5,672 nt of DNA from Methanomassiliicoccales archaeon PtaB.Bin134 (GTDB lineage Archaea; Thermoplasmatota; Thermoplasmata; Methanomassiliicoccales; UBA472). Location: positions 1 to 5,672 of the forward strand of contig MVPZ01000054.1 in the NCBI GenBank assembly GCA_002067045.1. The letters are read 5' to 3'. Numbering within the stretch: position 1 is the first letter of the stretch; every line of letters begins with the position of its first letter. The notes under the pieces are model-generated. The model saw nothing but the letters and a program-made list of their open reading frames with translations, ran no database searches and was not told where the DNA came from. This document shows, in pieces, positions 1 to 5,351 of the stretch. Both the position numbers and the translations under genes were made by a program.

Positions 1-1
1 C

Positions 2-1237
2 ATCGTGAACCCGGTGATACTCAGCGCCGCGGGCATGCCGCTGGGGCCGGCCATGGTGGCCACCATCGTCACCGCTGGGGTGGCCACCCTGCTCTGCGGG
101 ATCATCGCCAAACGACCGTTCGGCATGGCCCCCTACATGGGCGAGAACGCCTTCTTCGCCTACTCCGTGGTCATCGCCCTGGGCATCACCTGGAACGTGG
201 CGCTGGGGGCGGTCTTCATCGCCGGCCTGCTGTTCCTGGCCTTCAGCCTTTCCGGGCTGAGGAGGAGGATGGCCAACGCCATACCCCCGTTCCTGTCCTC
301 GGTGTGGGGGGCCTCCATCGGCCTGTTCCTGATGTTCATAGGCCTGGCCAACGCCGGCATCTCCGTCCCCGGTATCCCCGGGGCACCGGTGGACATCGGG
401 ATATTGACGTCCCCGGAGGTCATCGTGGTGGTCATCGGCATCGCGGTTACCCTGTTCCTTTACCTGAAGAAGGTGGTGGCCTCGGTGCTGGTGGGCACGG
501 TGGTCACCCTGGCCCTGGGATTCCTGGTGGGCGCGTTGGGTTACGGGACCATGCTTCCCTCCTCGGTGCCCTCCCTCTTCGGGTCGCTCCCGGACTGGGG
601 CGAGGTGTTCCTGCAGATGGACGTGGCCGGGGCGCTGAACCTCACCCTGCTGCCGATAATCCTGGTGCTCTTCCTGATGGACTTCATGGACACCACTGGG
701 CCCATCCTGGGCCTGAGCGCCAAGGCCGGGTTCCTGGACAAGGAGGGCAGGCTGCCGGAGGACGACCGTTCCATTCAGGTGGACGCGGTGAGCACCGTGC
801 TGTCCGCGGCCTTCGGCTCCAGCACCACCGGCACCTTCGTGGAGTCGGCCACGGGCATCGAGCAGGGCGGGCGCACCGGGAGGACGGCCATCGTGGCCGG
901 GCTGCTGTTCCTGGCCATGCTCCCCCTGACCCCCTTCTTCTCCGGGATCCCGGTGGGCTTCCTGGGCCTGGCGGCCGCCCCGGCCCTGGTGGTGGTGGGC
1001 ATAAGCATGACCTCCACCCTCAAGACCATAGATTTCGAGGACATGACCCAGGTGGTGCCGGCGGTGCTGACCATCGCCTTCATGCTCTTCACCTTCAACA
1101 TCGGCTTTGGGATGTCCGTGGGGCTTATCGCCTATCCCCTGGTGATGCTGGTGGCCGGCAAGAGGGAGAAGCTGAACAAGGTGACCTGGGGGCTGTTCGC
1201 CCTGGGCCTGCTGCTGTTCATCGCCTATCCGTACTGA
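2..1237 (+). CDS. NCS2-family (AzgA-like) purine permease, 5' end cut off by the window
   Basis: Predicted cytoplasmic-membrane importer of nucleobases, most likely adenine, guanine or hypoxanthine, of the AzgA branch of NCS2 transporters. The visible 411 residues are rich in hydrophobic membrane segments. Family landmarks, numbered from the GTG at 5 as residue 1: NPVIL at 2-6; the GENAFFAY block at 46-53, matching the family's GxNAYFA motif with Asn48; DFMDTTGP at 226-233 in the TM8 region; and TTGTFVESATG at 274-284 followed by GGRTG at 288-292, the TM10 region with Glu280. From family knowledge these Asn, Asp and Glu positions line the substrate site. The GTG at 5 is probably not the start: the reading frame is open to the window edge (an ATC precedes it) and the family begins with a further 20-40 residues. 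The stop is TGA at 1235-1237. It converges with all other genes here. The purine class is an inference; a xanthine/uracil-type substrate is less likely. Confidence 0.9.
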   Translation: MVNPVILSAAGMPLGPAMVATIVTAGVATLLCGIIAKRPFGMAPYMGENAFFAYSVVIALGITWNVALGAVFIAGLLFLAFSLSGLRRRMANAIPPFLSSVWGASIGLFLMFIGLANAGISVPGIPGAPVDIGILTSPEVIVVVIGIAVTLFLYLKKVVASVLVGTVVTLALGFLVGALGYGTMLPSSVPSLFGSLPDWGEVFLQMDVAGALNLTLLPIILVLFLMDFMDTTGPILGLSAKAGFLDKEGRLPEDDRSIQVDAVSTVLSAAFGSSTTGTFVESATGIEQGGRTGRTAIVAGLLFLAMLPLTPFFSGIPVGFLGLAAAPALVVVGISMTSTLKTIDFEDMTQVVPAVLTIAFMLFTFNIGFGMSVGLIAYPLVMLVAGKREKLNKVTWGLFALGLLLFIAYPY

Positions 1238-1425
1238 ATGGCCATATTGATCACGTCGGACCGAGATTTATTCATTTGGGGCGTGTCTAATACCGATCCG
1301 GCCTTCCTACGTTTTTCCTCAAAGGAATCCCTGCTAAGGCATTTCCATATCAAAGGAGATCTAATGAGACGTTCGCTGTAAGGCGTTTCATCAAACGGCG
1401 TCATATCCCAGGAGTACTGTTGCAT
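1225..1425 (-). CDS. Doubtful small ORF, 66 residues, no recognised family
   Basis: The open frame runs leftward from ATG at 1425 and overlaps the last 13 bases of the convergent permease gene. No Shine-Dalgarno sequence precedes the ATG, though archaeal genes can be leaderless. The protein is hydrophilic and has no membrane segment. Its last 15 residues or so (KSRSDVINMAIQYG) faintly resemble the helix of a ribbon-helix-helix DNA-binding protein (pattern sRSdvIxxAI), but the preceding strand and the rest of such a fold are not evident. It could be a decayed fragment of a larger gene or simply a chance ORF. It is listed because it fills most of an otherwise empty region. Confidence 0.2.
   Translation of the reverse strand: MQQYSWDMTPFDETPYSERLIRSPLIWKCLSRDSFEEKRRKAGSVLDTPQMNKSRSDVINMAIQYG
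1311..1327 (+). terminator. Weak T-rich termination candidate downstream of the permease
   Basis: A run of five T (1312-1316) lies about 75 bases after the permease stop and overlaps a small inverted repeat, TTCCT-CAA-AGGAA (1315-1327). Archaeal termination relies mainly on T-runs, so this is plausible. It is short and could be chance. Confidence 0.2.
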
Positions 1426-1432
1426 TATTATG
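1420..1432. repeat. 13-base direct repeat, left copy
   Basis: TTGCATTATTATG occurs here and again, identically and in the same orientation, at 2512-2524. The two copies bracket the two hypothetical genes. Here the repeat contains the ATG of the doubtful 66-codon ORF, read on the - strand. It could be a duplicated target site, a shared promoter-like element or coincidence; in a window this size a chance 13-base match is not very rare. Confidence 0.4.
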
Positions 1433-1564
1433 TGCAGGCGCGATTCTTTTCTAAGGGAGTGGGTGATAGGGAAGAGTAACCTTGATGATGGTTATGCATG
1501 GCAGCATGGTCTGAAAACGATAGTATGATCCCGCTTTATACGATTGGTCAATGGTCTGCCTCGC

Positions 1565-2176
1565 CTAGACCAGTCTGTTGATTACAACCACGATCTTGAC
1601 CTCGTTCTCGGTCGATGAAATCTCGTAGTCGTCGAATTCGTCCTGAATCTTCGATGCCAAATCCTTGACAAGCCTTTTCGCTTTGTATGCCCCGAATAAG
1701 ACCAGCGTGTCAGGGACATCAGCCAAGAGACGTGCCTGAATCTGCCGGTGTCGGAAATCCATCTTATCTTCAGGTCCTATGAATACAATGTATTTCTCTA
1801 TGTTATTCAACAGTTTTTCCACTTTTCGTGTCAGGTCCGCAGGTACGGAGGTGGTAGGGGTTTCGATACCGATGAAAATGCTAACTATCCCATTCTGGAC
1901 AGCTTCCGCGATGTGAAGGCCATCGGCCCCAAATTTCCGGTGGATGGAATTTCTCAATTCTTGTGCATGAACAGGATCCTTTTCCAGGTCCCTCAGGGTC
2001 AAGCCCATGCTCGCCAATATTCGTAGTTCTTTATCCTTTAATATGTCGCCCAATATCTTCCATTCGGAACTTTTTCTCTGTTTCTTGACCAGGGAAACGG
2101 TATCAGGATCCTCAACAAACGCCAGTTCCTTGTTCCGATACCTTTTCACGATATCTCGGACCTTTTCCTCCCCCAT
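1565..2176 (-). CDS. Hypothetical soluble protein, probably frameshifted near its N-terminus
   Basis: Not recognised as a named family. The 203 visible residues are soluble and charged. The first 80 or so are mostly helical in character (basic KRYRNKELAF near 11-20, then KILGDILKDKELRIL around 40-54). The second half alternates hydrophobic strands with helices: GIVSIFIGIE at 96-105, KYIVFIG at 128-134, DTLVLFGAY at 156-164 and VKIVVVINRLV at the C-terminus, suggesting an alpha/beta domain. No catalytic motif, metal-binding cluster, signal peptide or membrane helix is visible. The ATG at 2176 is the first start available in this frame, but it is probably not the natural one: a good N-terminal sequence lies just upstream in another frame (see 2170-2238). 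The gene follows the small gene at 2248-2490 closely and is probably co-transcribed with it. GC content is below that of the neighbouring pst and permease genes. It is likely a real gene because of its length and protein-like composition; its function is unknown. Confidence 0.7.
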   Translation of the reverse strand: MGEEKVRDIVKRYRNKELAFVEDPDTVSLVKKQRKSSEWKILGDILKDKELRILASMGLTLRDLEKDPVHAQELRNSIHRKFGADGLHIAEAVQNGIVSIFIGIETPTTSVPADLTRKVEKLLNNIEKYIVFIGPEDKMDFRHRQIQARLLADVPDTLVLFGAYKAKRLVKDLASKIQDEFDDYEISSTENEVKIVVVINRLV

Positions 2177-2238
2177 TCCAATGTGCCTTTCGCTATGCCA
2201 GCGACCACATCTGTGTTAGAGGGGATATCTTCAGACAT
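2170..2238 (-). other. Displaced N-terminal segment of the hypothetical gene (apparent -1 base frameshift)
   Basis: From ATG at 2238 the - strand reads MSEDIPSNTDVVAGIAKGTLE, then enters a run of five G (C5 at 2170-2174 on the + strand) and stops about ten codons later. If the run held six G, the frame would continue without a break into the downstream ORF as ...GTLEWGEEKVRDIV..., giving one protein of 224 residues. The ATG at 2238 has AGGGA six bases upstream and lies 9 bases after the stop of the preceding gene, as expected for the second gene of an operon. The break could be a true mutation or a homopolymer sequencing error. Confidence 0.6.
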
Positions 2239-2247
2239 TGGATGTCC

Positions 2248-2490
2248 CTAGAGATTTTCCCCGTAATCCTCAAAATAGCTAGCGACGCTCAAGGGATTGT
2301 TGTCCAGGATGACCTCGCTTCCGTGAAGGATCATCATGTTATCCAGCTTTACTGGCTCATCAATATATGGATCGATGACCAATGCCCCGTTCTTATCGGA
2401 GATGTACACACCATCGGATGAGTATCCCATTTCCCTCAGGATGGCGATCTTGACATCCTTCGGGACGGTCCTCAATGAGAATAGCTCCAT
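2248..2490 (-). CDS. Hypothetical small protein, 80 residues
   Basis: No family was recognised. It is a small, acidic, soluble protein with no signal peptide, membrane helix or cysteine. Residues 10-22 (PKDVKIAILREMG) look helical. The middle (GVYISDKNGALVIDPYIDEPVKL) looks like short beta strands joined by turns, and the C-terminus (SVASYFEDYGENL) like a final helix. An in-frame TAA six bases before the ATG fixes 2490 as the most upstream start. The leader ...AGGTAAGGTAAAAC offers only weak ribosome-binding matches. It is the first gene of a likely two-gene unit, with the next start 9 bases after its TAG stop. An AT-rich stretch just upstream could hold its promoter. Being short and unrecognised, it rests on ORF quality, spacing and a plausible amino-acid composition. 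Confidence 0.6.
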   Translation of the reverse strand: MELFSLRTVPKDVKIAILREMGYSSDGVYISDKNGALVIDPYIDEPVKLDNMMILHGSEVILDNNPLSVASYFEDYGENL

Positions 2491-2511
2491 GTTTTACCTT
2501 ACCTAGCATCT

Positions 2512-2524
2512 TTGCATTATTATG
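2512..2524. repeat. 13-base direct repeat, right copy
   Basis: TTGCATTATTATG, identical to 1420-1432 and 1092 bases from it. On the - strand it lies 22-34 bases before the start codon of the small hypothetical gene, so it may be part of a promoter or leader rather than a remnant of an insertion. Confidence 0.4.
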
Positions 2525-2560
2525 GAGGCTATTAATGCCTTTCATTACCATTAATTTTCT
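2512..2560 (-). promoter_or_regulatory. Candidate archaeal promoter for the two hypothetical genes
   Basis: Read leftward, this AT-rich patch between GC-rich blocks contains AAAATTAATGG, GCATTAATAG (near 2529-2538) and CATAATAATG, any of which could act as a TATA-like box. The middle one would place transcription initiation 10-20 bases before the ATG at 2490. The call rests on base composition and position only; no box matches a strict consensus. Confidence 0.25.
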
Positions 2561-2609
2561 GGAATGCGGGGTACTGTCGCAAGCTACTAAGGTATGCCGC
2601 CCGACGCAT

Positions 2610-2632
2610 GGTGATGTGCCGGAGGCCTCACC
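2610..2632 (-). terminator. Hairpin downstream of phoU, possible operon end
   Basis: About 40 bases past the phoU stop, GGTGA (2610-2614) pairs with TCACC (2628-2632), and inside it GCC pairs with GGC around a GGA loop. No T-run follows on the - strand, so this may be a 3'-end structure rather than a terminator, or it may be chance. The rest of 2491-2671 holds no ORF worth calling. The phrase GCCGCCCGA occurs twice, at about 2597 and 2656. Confidence 0.25.
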
Positions 2633-2671
2633 TCATCGCATCATCTTCGTCCTTGGCCGCCCGATGACCGT

Positions 2672-3406
2672 TCACTTCAGGTCCAACTCGCTGCGCGGTT
2701 CGGGATGCTCGAATATGCGGCAGGGAGGCTGCTCCACGTTCCCGGTCCTCAGCTTGGGGTCCAGGCGCTGCCCGGTGACCATGTGGTATACGTACTCTCC
2801 GATGTTGCAGGCGTGGTCGGCCACCCTCTCCATGTACCTGGCCACCAGGATGAGGTCGATGCCCACGGTGATCTTCCGGGGGTCCTCCATCATGTAGGTC
2901 AGTATCTCACGGAATATGGCGTCGTAGAGCGAGTCCACCGCGTCGTCCCTTTCGTGCAGCTGGGACGCCTTAACGGCATCCCTCTGCAGGAAGGCGTACA
3001 CCGCGTCGTCCACGATCCCCACCACCAGGCAGGACATGGTGCGCAGGGACTCGAAGCGCTTGAAGGCCTTGCCCTCCTCGAAGTCGTCGATCAGTTCCGC
3101 GATGTCCATGGCGTAGCGCCCGAAGCGGTTCAGGTCCTCCACCATCTTCAGGCAGGCGGAGATCATGCGCAGGTCCCCGGCCACGGGCGAGTGGAGCGCT
3201 ATGATGTCCAGGCAGTGCCGGTCGATCTGCTCGTTGAGCTCGTAGATGCGGCGGTCCAGCGCCCGCACCTCCTCCCGCAGGGAGAAATCCATGTCCGCGA
3301 TCATCAGCACCGCCTTCTCGAAGGCGGTGCGGGAGGCGTTGGCCATCTCGGTGATCTCCTTCGAAAGCTCCTCCATCTCGTGGTTGAAGGTCGTCCGTGG
3401 CGTCAT
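2672..3406 (-). CDS. phoU: PhoU, phosphate transport regulator
   Basis: Cytoplasmic all-helical regulator that, in this family, restrains the Pst transporter and phosphate signalling when phosphate is sufficient. The 244 residues match the usual size and show the two-fold PhoU repeat. Repeat 1 spans about 8-108, with ALHSPVAGDLRMI at 70-82 and EDLNRFGRYAMDIAE at 90-104. Repeat 2 spans about 120-210, with ARYMERVADHACNIGE at 189-204. The second repeat keeps the metal-binding pattern E193-xxx-D197, while the equivalent first-repeat Asp is Arg97. A roughly 30-residue polar tail follows repeat 2. The start ATG shares one base with the pstB stop (TGATG), and GGGAGG about nine bases upstream within pstB serves as the ribosome-binding site. 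It is the last gene of the pst operon, a classic position. Frequent AGG arginine codons match pstB and the permease. Confidence 0.93.
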   Translation of the reverse strand: MTPRTTFNHEMEELSKEITEMANASRTAFEKAVLMIADMDFSLREEVRALDRRIYELNEQIDRHCLDIIALHSPVAGDLRMISACLKMVEDLNRFGRYAMDIAELIDDFEEGKAFKRFESLRTMSCLVVGIVDDAVYAFLQRDAVKASQLHERDDAVDSLYDAIFREILTYMMEDPRKITVGIDLILVARYMERVADHACNIGEYVYHMVTGQRLDPKLRTGNVEQPPCRIFEHPEPRSELDLK

Positions 3407-4197
3407 CAGCCCATCCTCCCGGTGATGTACTGCTCGGTCAGCTCCTCCTTGGGAAGCTCGAATATCTGCTTGGTCTCCCCCATCTCTATGAGGTCGCCCA
3501 TGTAGAAGAAGGCTGTGCGGTCCGATATGCGCGCGGCCTGCTGCATGCTGTGCGTGACGATGACCACCGTGTAATCCTTCTTCAGGTCCACCAGCAGGTC
3601 CTCGATCTTGGCCGTGGCGATGGGGTCCAGCGCGGAGCACGGCTCATCGAACAGAATGATCTCCGGATCGATGGCCAGGGTCCGGGCGATGCACAGCCTC
3701 TGCTGCTGCCCGCCGGATAGGGACGTCCCGGACTTGTCCAGGCGGTCCTTGACCTCCTCCCAGAGCGCCGCGCGGCGCAGGGAGTGCTCCACGATCTCGT
3801 CCATCTCCTGCTTGGTGTGCTTGCGCCTGCGCATCTTTCCGTTCCTCTCCTCCAGCATCCCGTGAAGGCGGGGAGCGTAGGCCACGTTGTCGTAGATGCT
3901 CTTCGGGAACGGGTTCGGCTTCTGGAAGACCATGCCGATCCTCCGCCGCACGTCCACCACATCCACGTCGTCGCCGTTCACGTCCGAGCCGTCCACCATG
4001 ACCTTTCCCTTGACGGAGCAGCCGGGTATCAGGTCGTTCATGCGGTTGATGCACCGGATGAAGGTGGACTTGCCGCAGCCGGAAGGGCCGATAACGGCGG
4101 TTATCCCGTTCATCTCGATGTCCATGGTCACCCCCTTCAGGGCGTGGTTCTTGTCGAAGAACACGTGCAGATCTTCAGTACGGATTGCAGTTGTCAT
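3406..4197 (-). CDS. pstB: PstB, ATP-binding subunit of the phosphate ABC importer
   Basis: Cytoplasmic ATPase that powers phosphate import through PstC/PstA. The 263 residues contain every ABC motif: Walker [10 protein letters not shown] at 37-45, Q-loop FQKPNPFP at 91-98, signature LSGGQQQR at 160-167, Walker B ILFDEP at 181-186, D-loop SALD at 188-191 and the H-loop histidine at 216. The [10 protein letters not shown] segment at 50-59, FQKPNPFP and [12 protein letters not shown] are characteristic of PstB rather than of other importers. The start chosen is ATG at 4197, giving [12 protein letters not shown]; the frame is open further upstream, but that would run into pstA. The ATG lies 2 bases after the pstA stop, and GGTGA overlapping that stop can act as the ribosome-binding site. 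A basic insertion (about 117-128, with MRRRKH) lengthens the helical subdomain relative to typical PstB. It is co-transcribed with pstA and phoU. Confidence 0.96.
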   Translation of the reverse strand: MTTAIRTEDLHVFFDKNHALKGVTMDIEMNGITAVIGPSGCGKSTFIRCINRMNDLIPGCSVKGKVMVDGSDVNGDDVDVVDVRRRIGMVFQKPNPFPKSIYDNVAYAPRLHGMLEERNGKMRRRKHTKQEMDEIVEHSLRRAALWEEVKDRLDKSGTSLSGGQQQRLCIARTLAIDPEIILFDEPCSALDPIATAKIEDLLVDLKKDYTVVIVTHSMQQAARISDRTAFFYMGDLIEMGETKQIFELPKEELTEQYITGRMG

Positions 4198-4199
4198 AT

Positions 4200-5336
4200 T
4201 CACCACTTGAATTTCTCGCGATATCTTTTCCTCATGACTATGGCCACCAGGTTCATGCCCAGCACCAGCAGCAGAAGCACCAGCGCGCTGGCGTACTGGA
4301 TGGGGCGGGTGGCGATCAGGTCCGACGATTGCGTGGCCATGTAGTAGATGTGATAGGGCAGGGCCATGAAGCTGTCGAAGAAGCTGTCCGGCAGCCTGGA
4401 CAGGGACATGGCCACCCCGGTCAGCATCAGCGGGGCGGTCTCCCCTGCGGCCCTGGAGACGGAGAGGATTATGCCCGTGAATATGCCCGGAAGCGCGTAC
4501 GGGAGCACATGATGCCATATGGTCTGCCACTTGGTGGCCCCCAGGGCCAGGGAGGCCTCGCGCACTGATTTTGGCACAGCAGATATGGCCTCCTGGGAAG
4601 CCGATATCATAAGCGGCAGGGCCATGACGCTGTCAAAGACCGACGTGGGCAGGTAGGGAGTGAAAAAGACCGAGGCCGTGAACATGATGGCCGCCGTCTC
4701 GCCCGCCGCCCGCGACAGGCCCAGGATGGCCCCGGTGAGCATGCCCGGCATGGCCGCCGGGAGGACCACCAGCCGGATGGTCTGCCATTTGGTGGCCCCA
4801 AGGCCGAGCGAGGCCTCGCGATACGTCTGGGGCACGGACTTGAGGGCCTCCTCGGCCGTGCCGATGATCACCGGCAAGACCAGGATGCCCAGGGTCAGGA
4901 TGCCGGCCAGGATGCTCACGCCCATGCTGAAAAAGGTCACGAAAAAGGCCAGGCCGAAAAGCCCGAAGACCACCGAGGGAACGCCCGCCAGATTGTTGAT
5001 GCCCAGGCGGATGATGCGCACGGTACGGCCCGGGGTGGCGTATTCCTTGAGGTAGATGGCCGAGGCCACCCCCAGGGGAAAGGCCACGACCATGGTCCCC
5101 AGGCTGAGGATGATGGTGCCCAGGATGCACGGCCAGATGCCGCCGGCGGTCATGGAGTCCGTGGGGGCCTCGGTCAGAAAGGACCAGGTGATGGCCGGCA
5201 GGCCGTTTATGAGGACGAAGGCGCAGATGATCAGAAGCGCCGTGAGATTCACCAGGGACGAGGCCCCGAAAAGGCCCCACATGACGCGCTGGGTGGCGTT
5301 TCGGGCGTTCTTGTTCGCTCCGGCGGGTATGAACAT
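4200..5336 (-). CDS. pstA: PstA, phosphate ABC importer permease, with a duplicated EAA-loop block (chimeric)
   Basis: Membrane channel subunit that pairs with PstC and couples to PstB. The usual length is about 280-300 residues; this one has 378. Predicted membrane segments lie near 24-46, 69-93, 117-140, 141-158, 192-212, 279-298 and 346-367. The EAA coupling loop, which docks onto PstB, occurs twice: [19 protein letters not shown] around 162-180 and [19 protein letters not shown] around 248-266, each followed by ATKWQTI, LP, PG, TG and SRAAGET. Residues 156-241 and 242-327 align end to end without gaps at about 57% identity. Residues 1-241 contain eight arginines, none coded AGA/AGG; residues 242-378 contain seven, four of them AGA/AGG. 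The first part therefore looks bacterial and the second archaeal. The C-terminal [21 protein letters not shown] is standard for PstA. The start ATG at 5336 has GGAGG ten bases upstream (5347-5351) and lies 15 bases after pstC. Identity as PstA is sure; function of this fused form is uncertain. Confidence 0.93.
   Translation of the reverse strand: MFIPAGANKNARNATQRVMWGLFGASSLVNLTALLIICAFVLINGLPAITWSFLTEAPTDSMTAGGIWPCILGTIILSLGTMVVAFPLGVASAIYLKEYATPGRTVRIIRLGINNLAGVPSVVFGLFGLAFFVTFFSMGVSILAGILTLGILVLPVIIGTAEEALKSVPQTYREASLGLGATKWQTIRLVVLPAAMPGMLTGAILGLSRAAGETAAIMFTASVFFTPYLPTSVFDSVMALPLMISASQEAISAVPKSVREASLALGATKWQTIWHHVLPYALPGIFTGIILSVSRAAGETAPLMLTGVAMSLSRLPDSFFDSFMALPYHIYYMATQSSDLIATRPIQYASALVLLLLVLGMNLVAIVMRKRYREKFKW
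4356..4871 (-). repeat. Two tandem diverged 258-base units inside pstA
   Basis: Unit 1 covers 4614-4871 (PstA residues 156-241) and unit 2 covers 4356-4613 (residues 242-327). Both end in MALP and both follow an LP. Fifteen residues around [15 protein letters not shown] differ at only one position, and the DNA there is also very similar. The rest has diverged: the tail [13 protein letters not shown] in unit 1 corresponds to [13 protein letters not shown] in unit 2. The divergence argues against a recent copy of one sequence and for two homologous genes joined out of register. Confidence 0.85.
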
Positions 5337-5351
5337 GGCTGTCTGGCCTCC

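Larger units (their letters stand above)
1238..1564. other. AT-rich intergenic stretch between convergent genes
   Basis: This 327-base stretch separates the end of the + strand permease from the end of the - strand hypothetical gene. It is clearly poorer in GC than the permease or the pst genes. It contains a doubtful 66-codon leftward ORF, a weak T-rich termination candidate near 1312 and one copy of a 13-base direct repeat (1420-1432). A TATAAA-like hexamer on the - strand lies near 1534-1540 and could be chance. No RNA gene fold was recognised. Confidence 0.6.

Noticed and set aside
5..7. GTG as the translation start of the permease
   Set aside because: The frame is open upstream to the window edge and the family has a longer N-terminus before the NPxIL motif, so this is an internal valine.
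304..1290. Long + strand ORF overlapping the permease in another frame
   Set aside because: It is the GC-rich out-of-frame shadow of the permease: Gly/His/Arg/Pro-rich with no family resemblance.
1351..1381. Strong AAAGGAG motif followed by ATG and a five-codon ORF (MRRSL) on the + strand
   Set aside because: A good ribosome-binding match, but the reading frame is only five codons and nothing downstream suggests a leader peptide; probably chance.
1748..2026. 92-codon + strand ORF opposite the hypothetical gene
   Set aside because: It is antisense to the better-supported leftward ORF and lacks a ribosome-binding site or recognisable protein pattern.
2527..2539. GGCTATTAATGCC as a possible operator palindrome
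   Set aside because: Only the outer three base pairs and the centre are symmetrical; too weak to call.
2705..3505. 266-codon + strand ORF opposite phoU
   Set aside because: It lies antisense to a confidently identified gene and has the Val/His/Gly/Leu-rich composition of a reverse-strand shadow.
4633..5280. 215-codon - strand ORF inside pstA
   Set aside because: Frame-shifted shadow of pstA rich in Gly, His, Pro and Arg; not a protein-like sequence.
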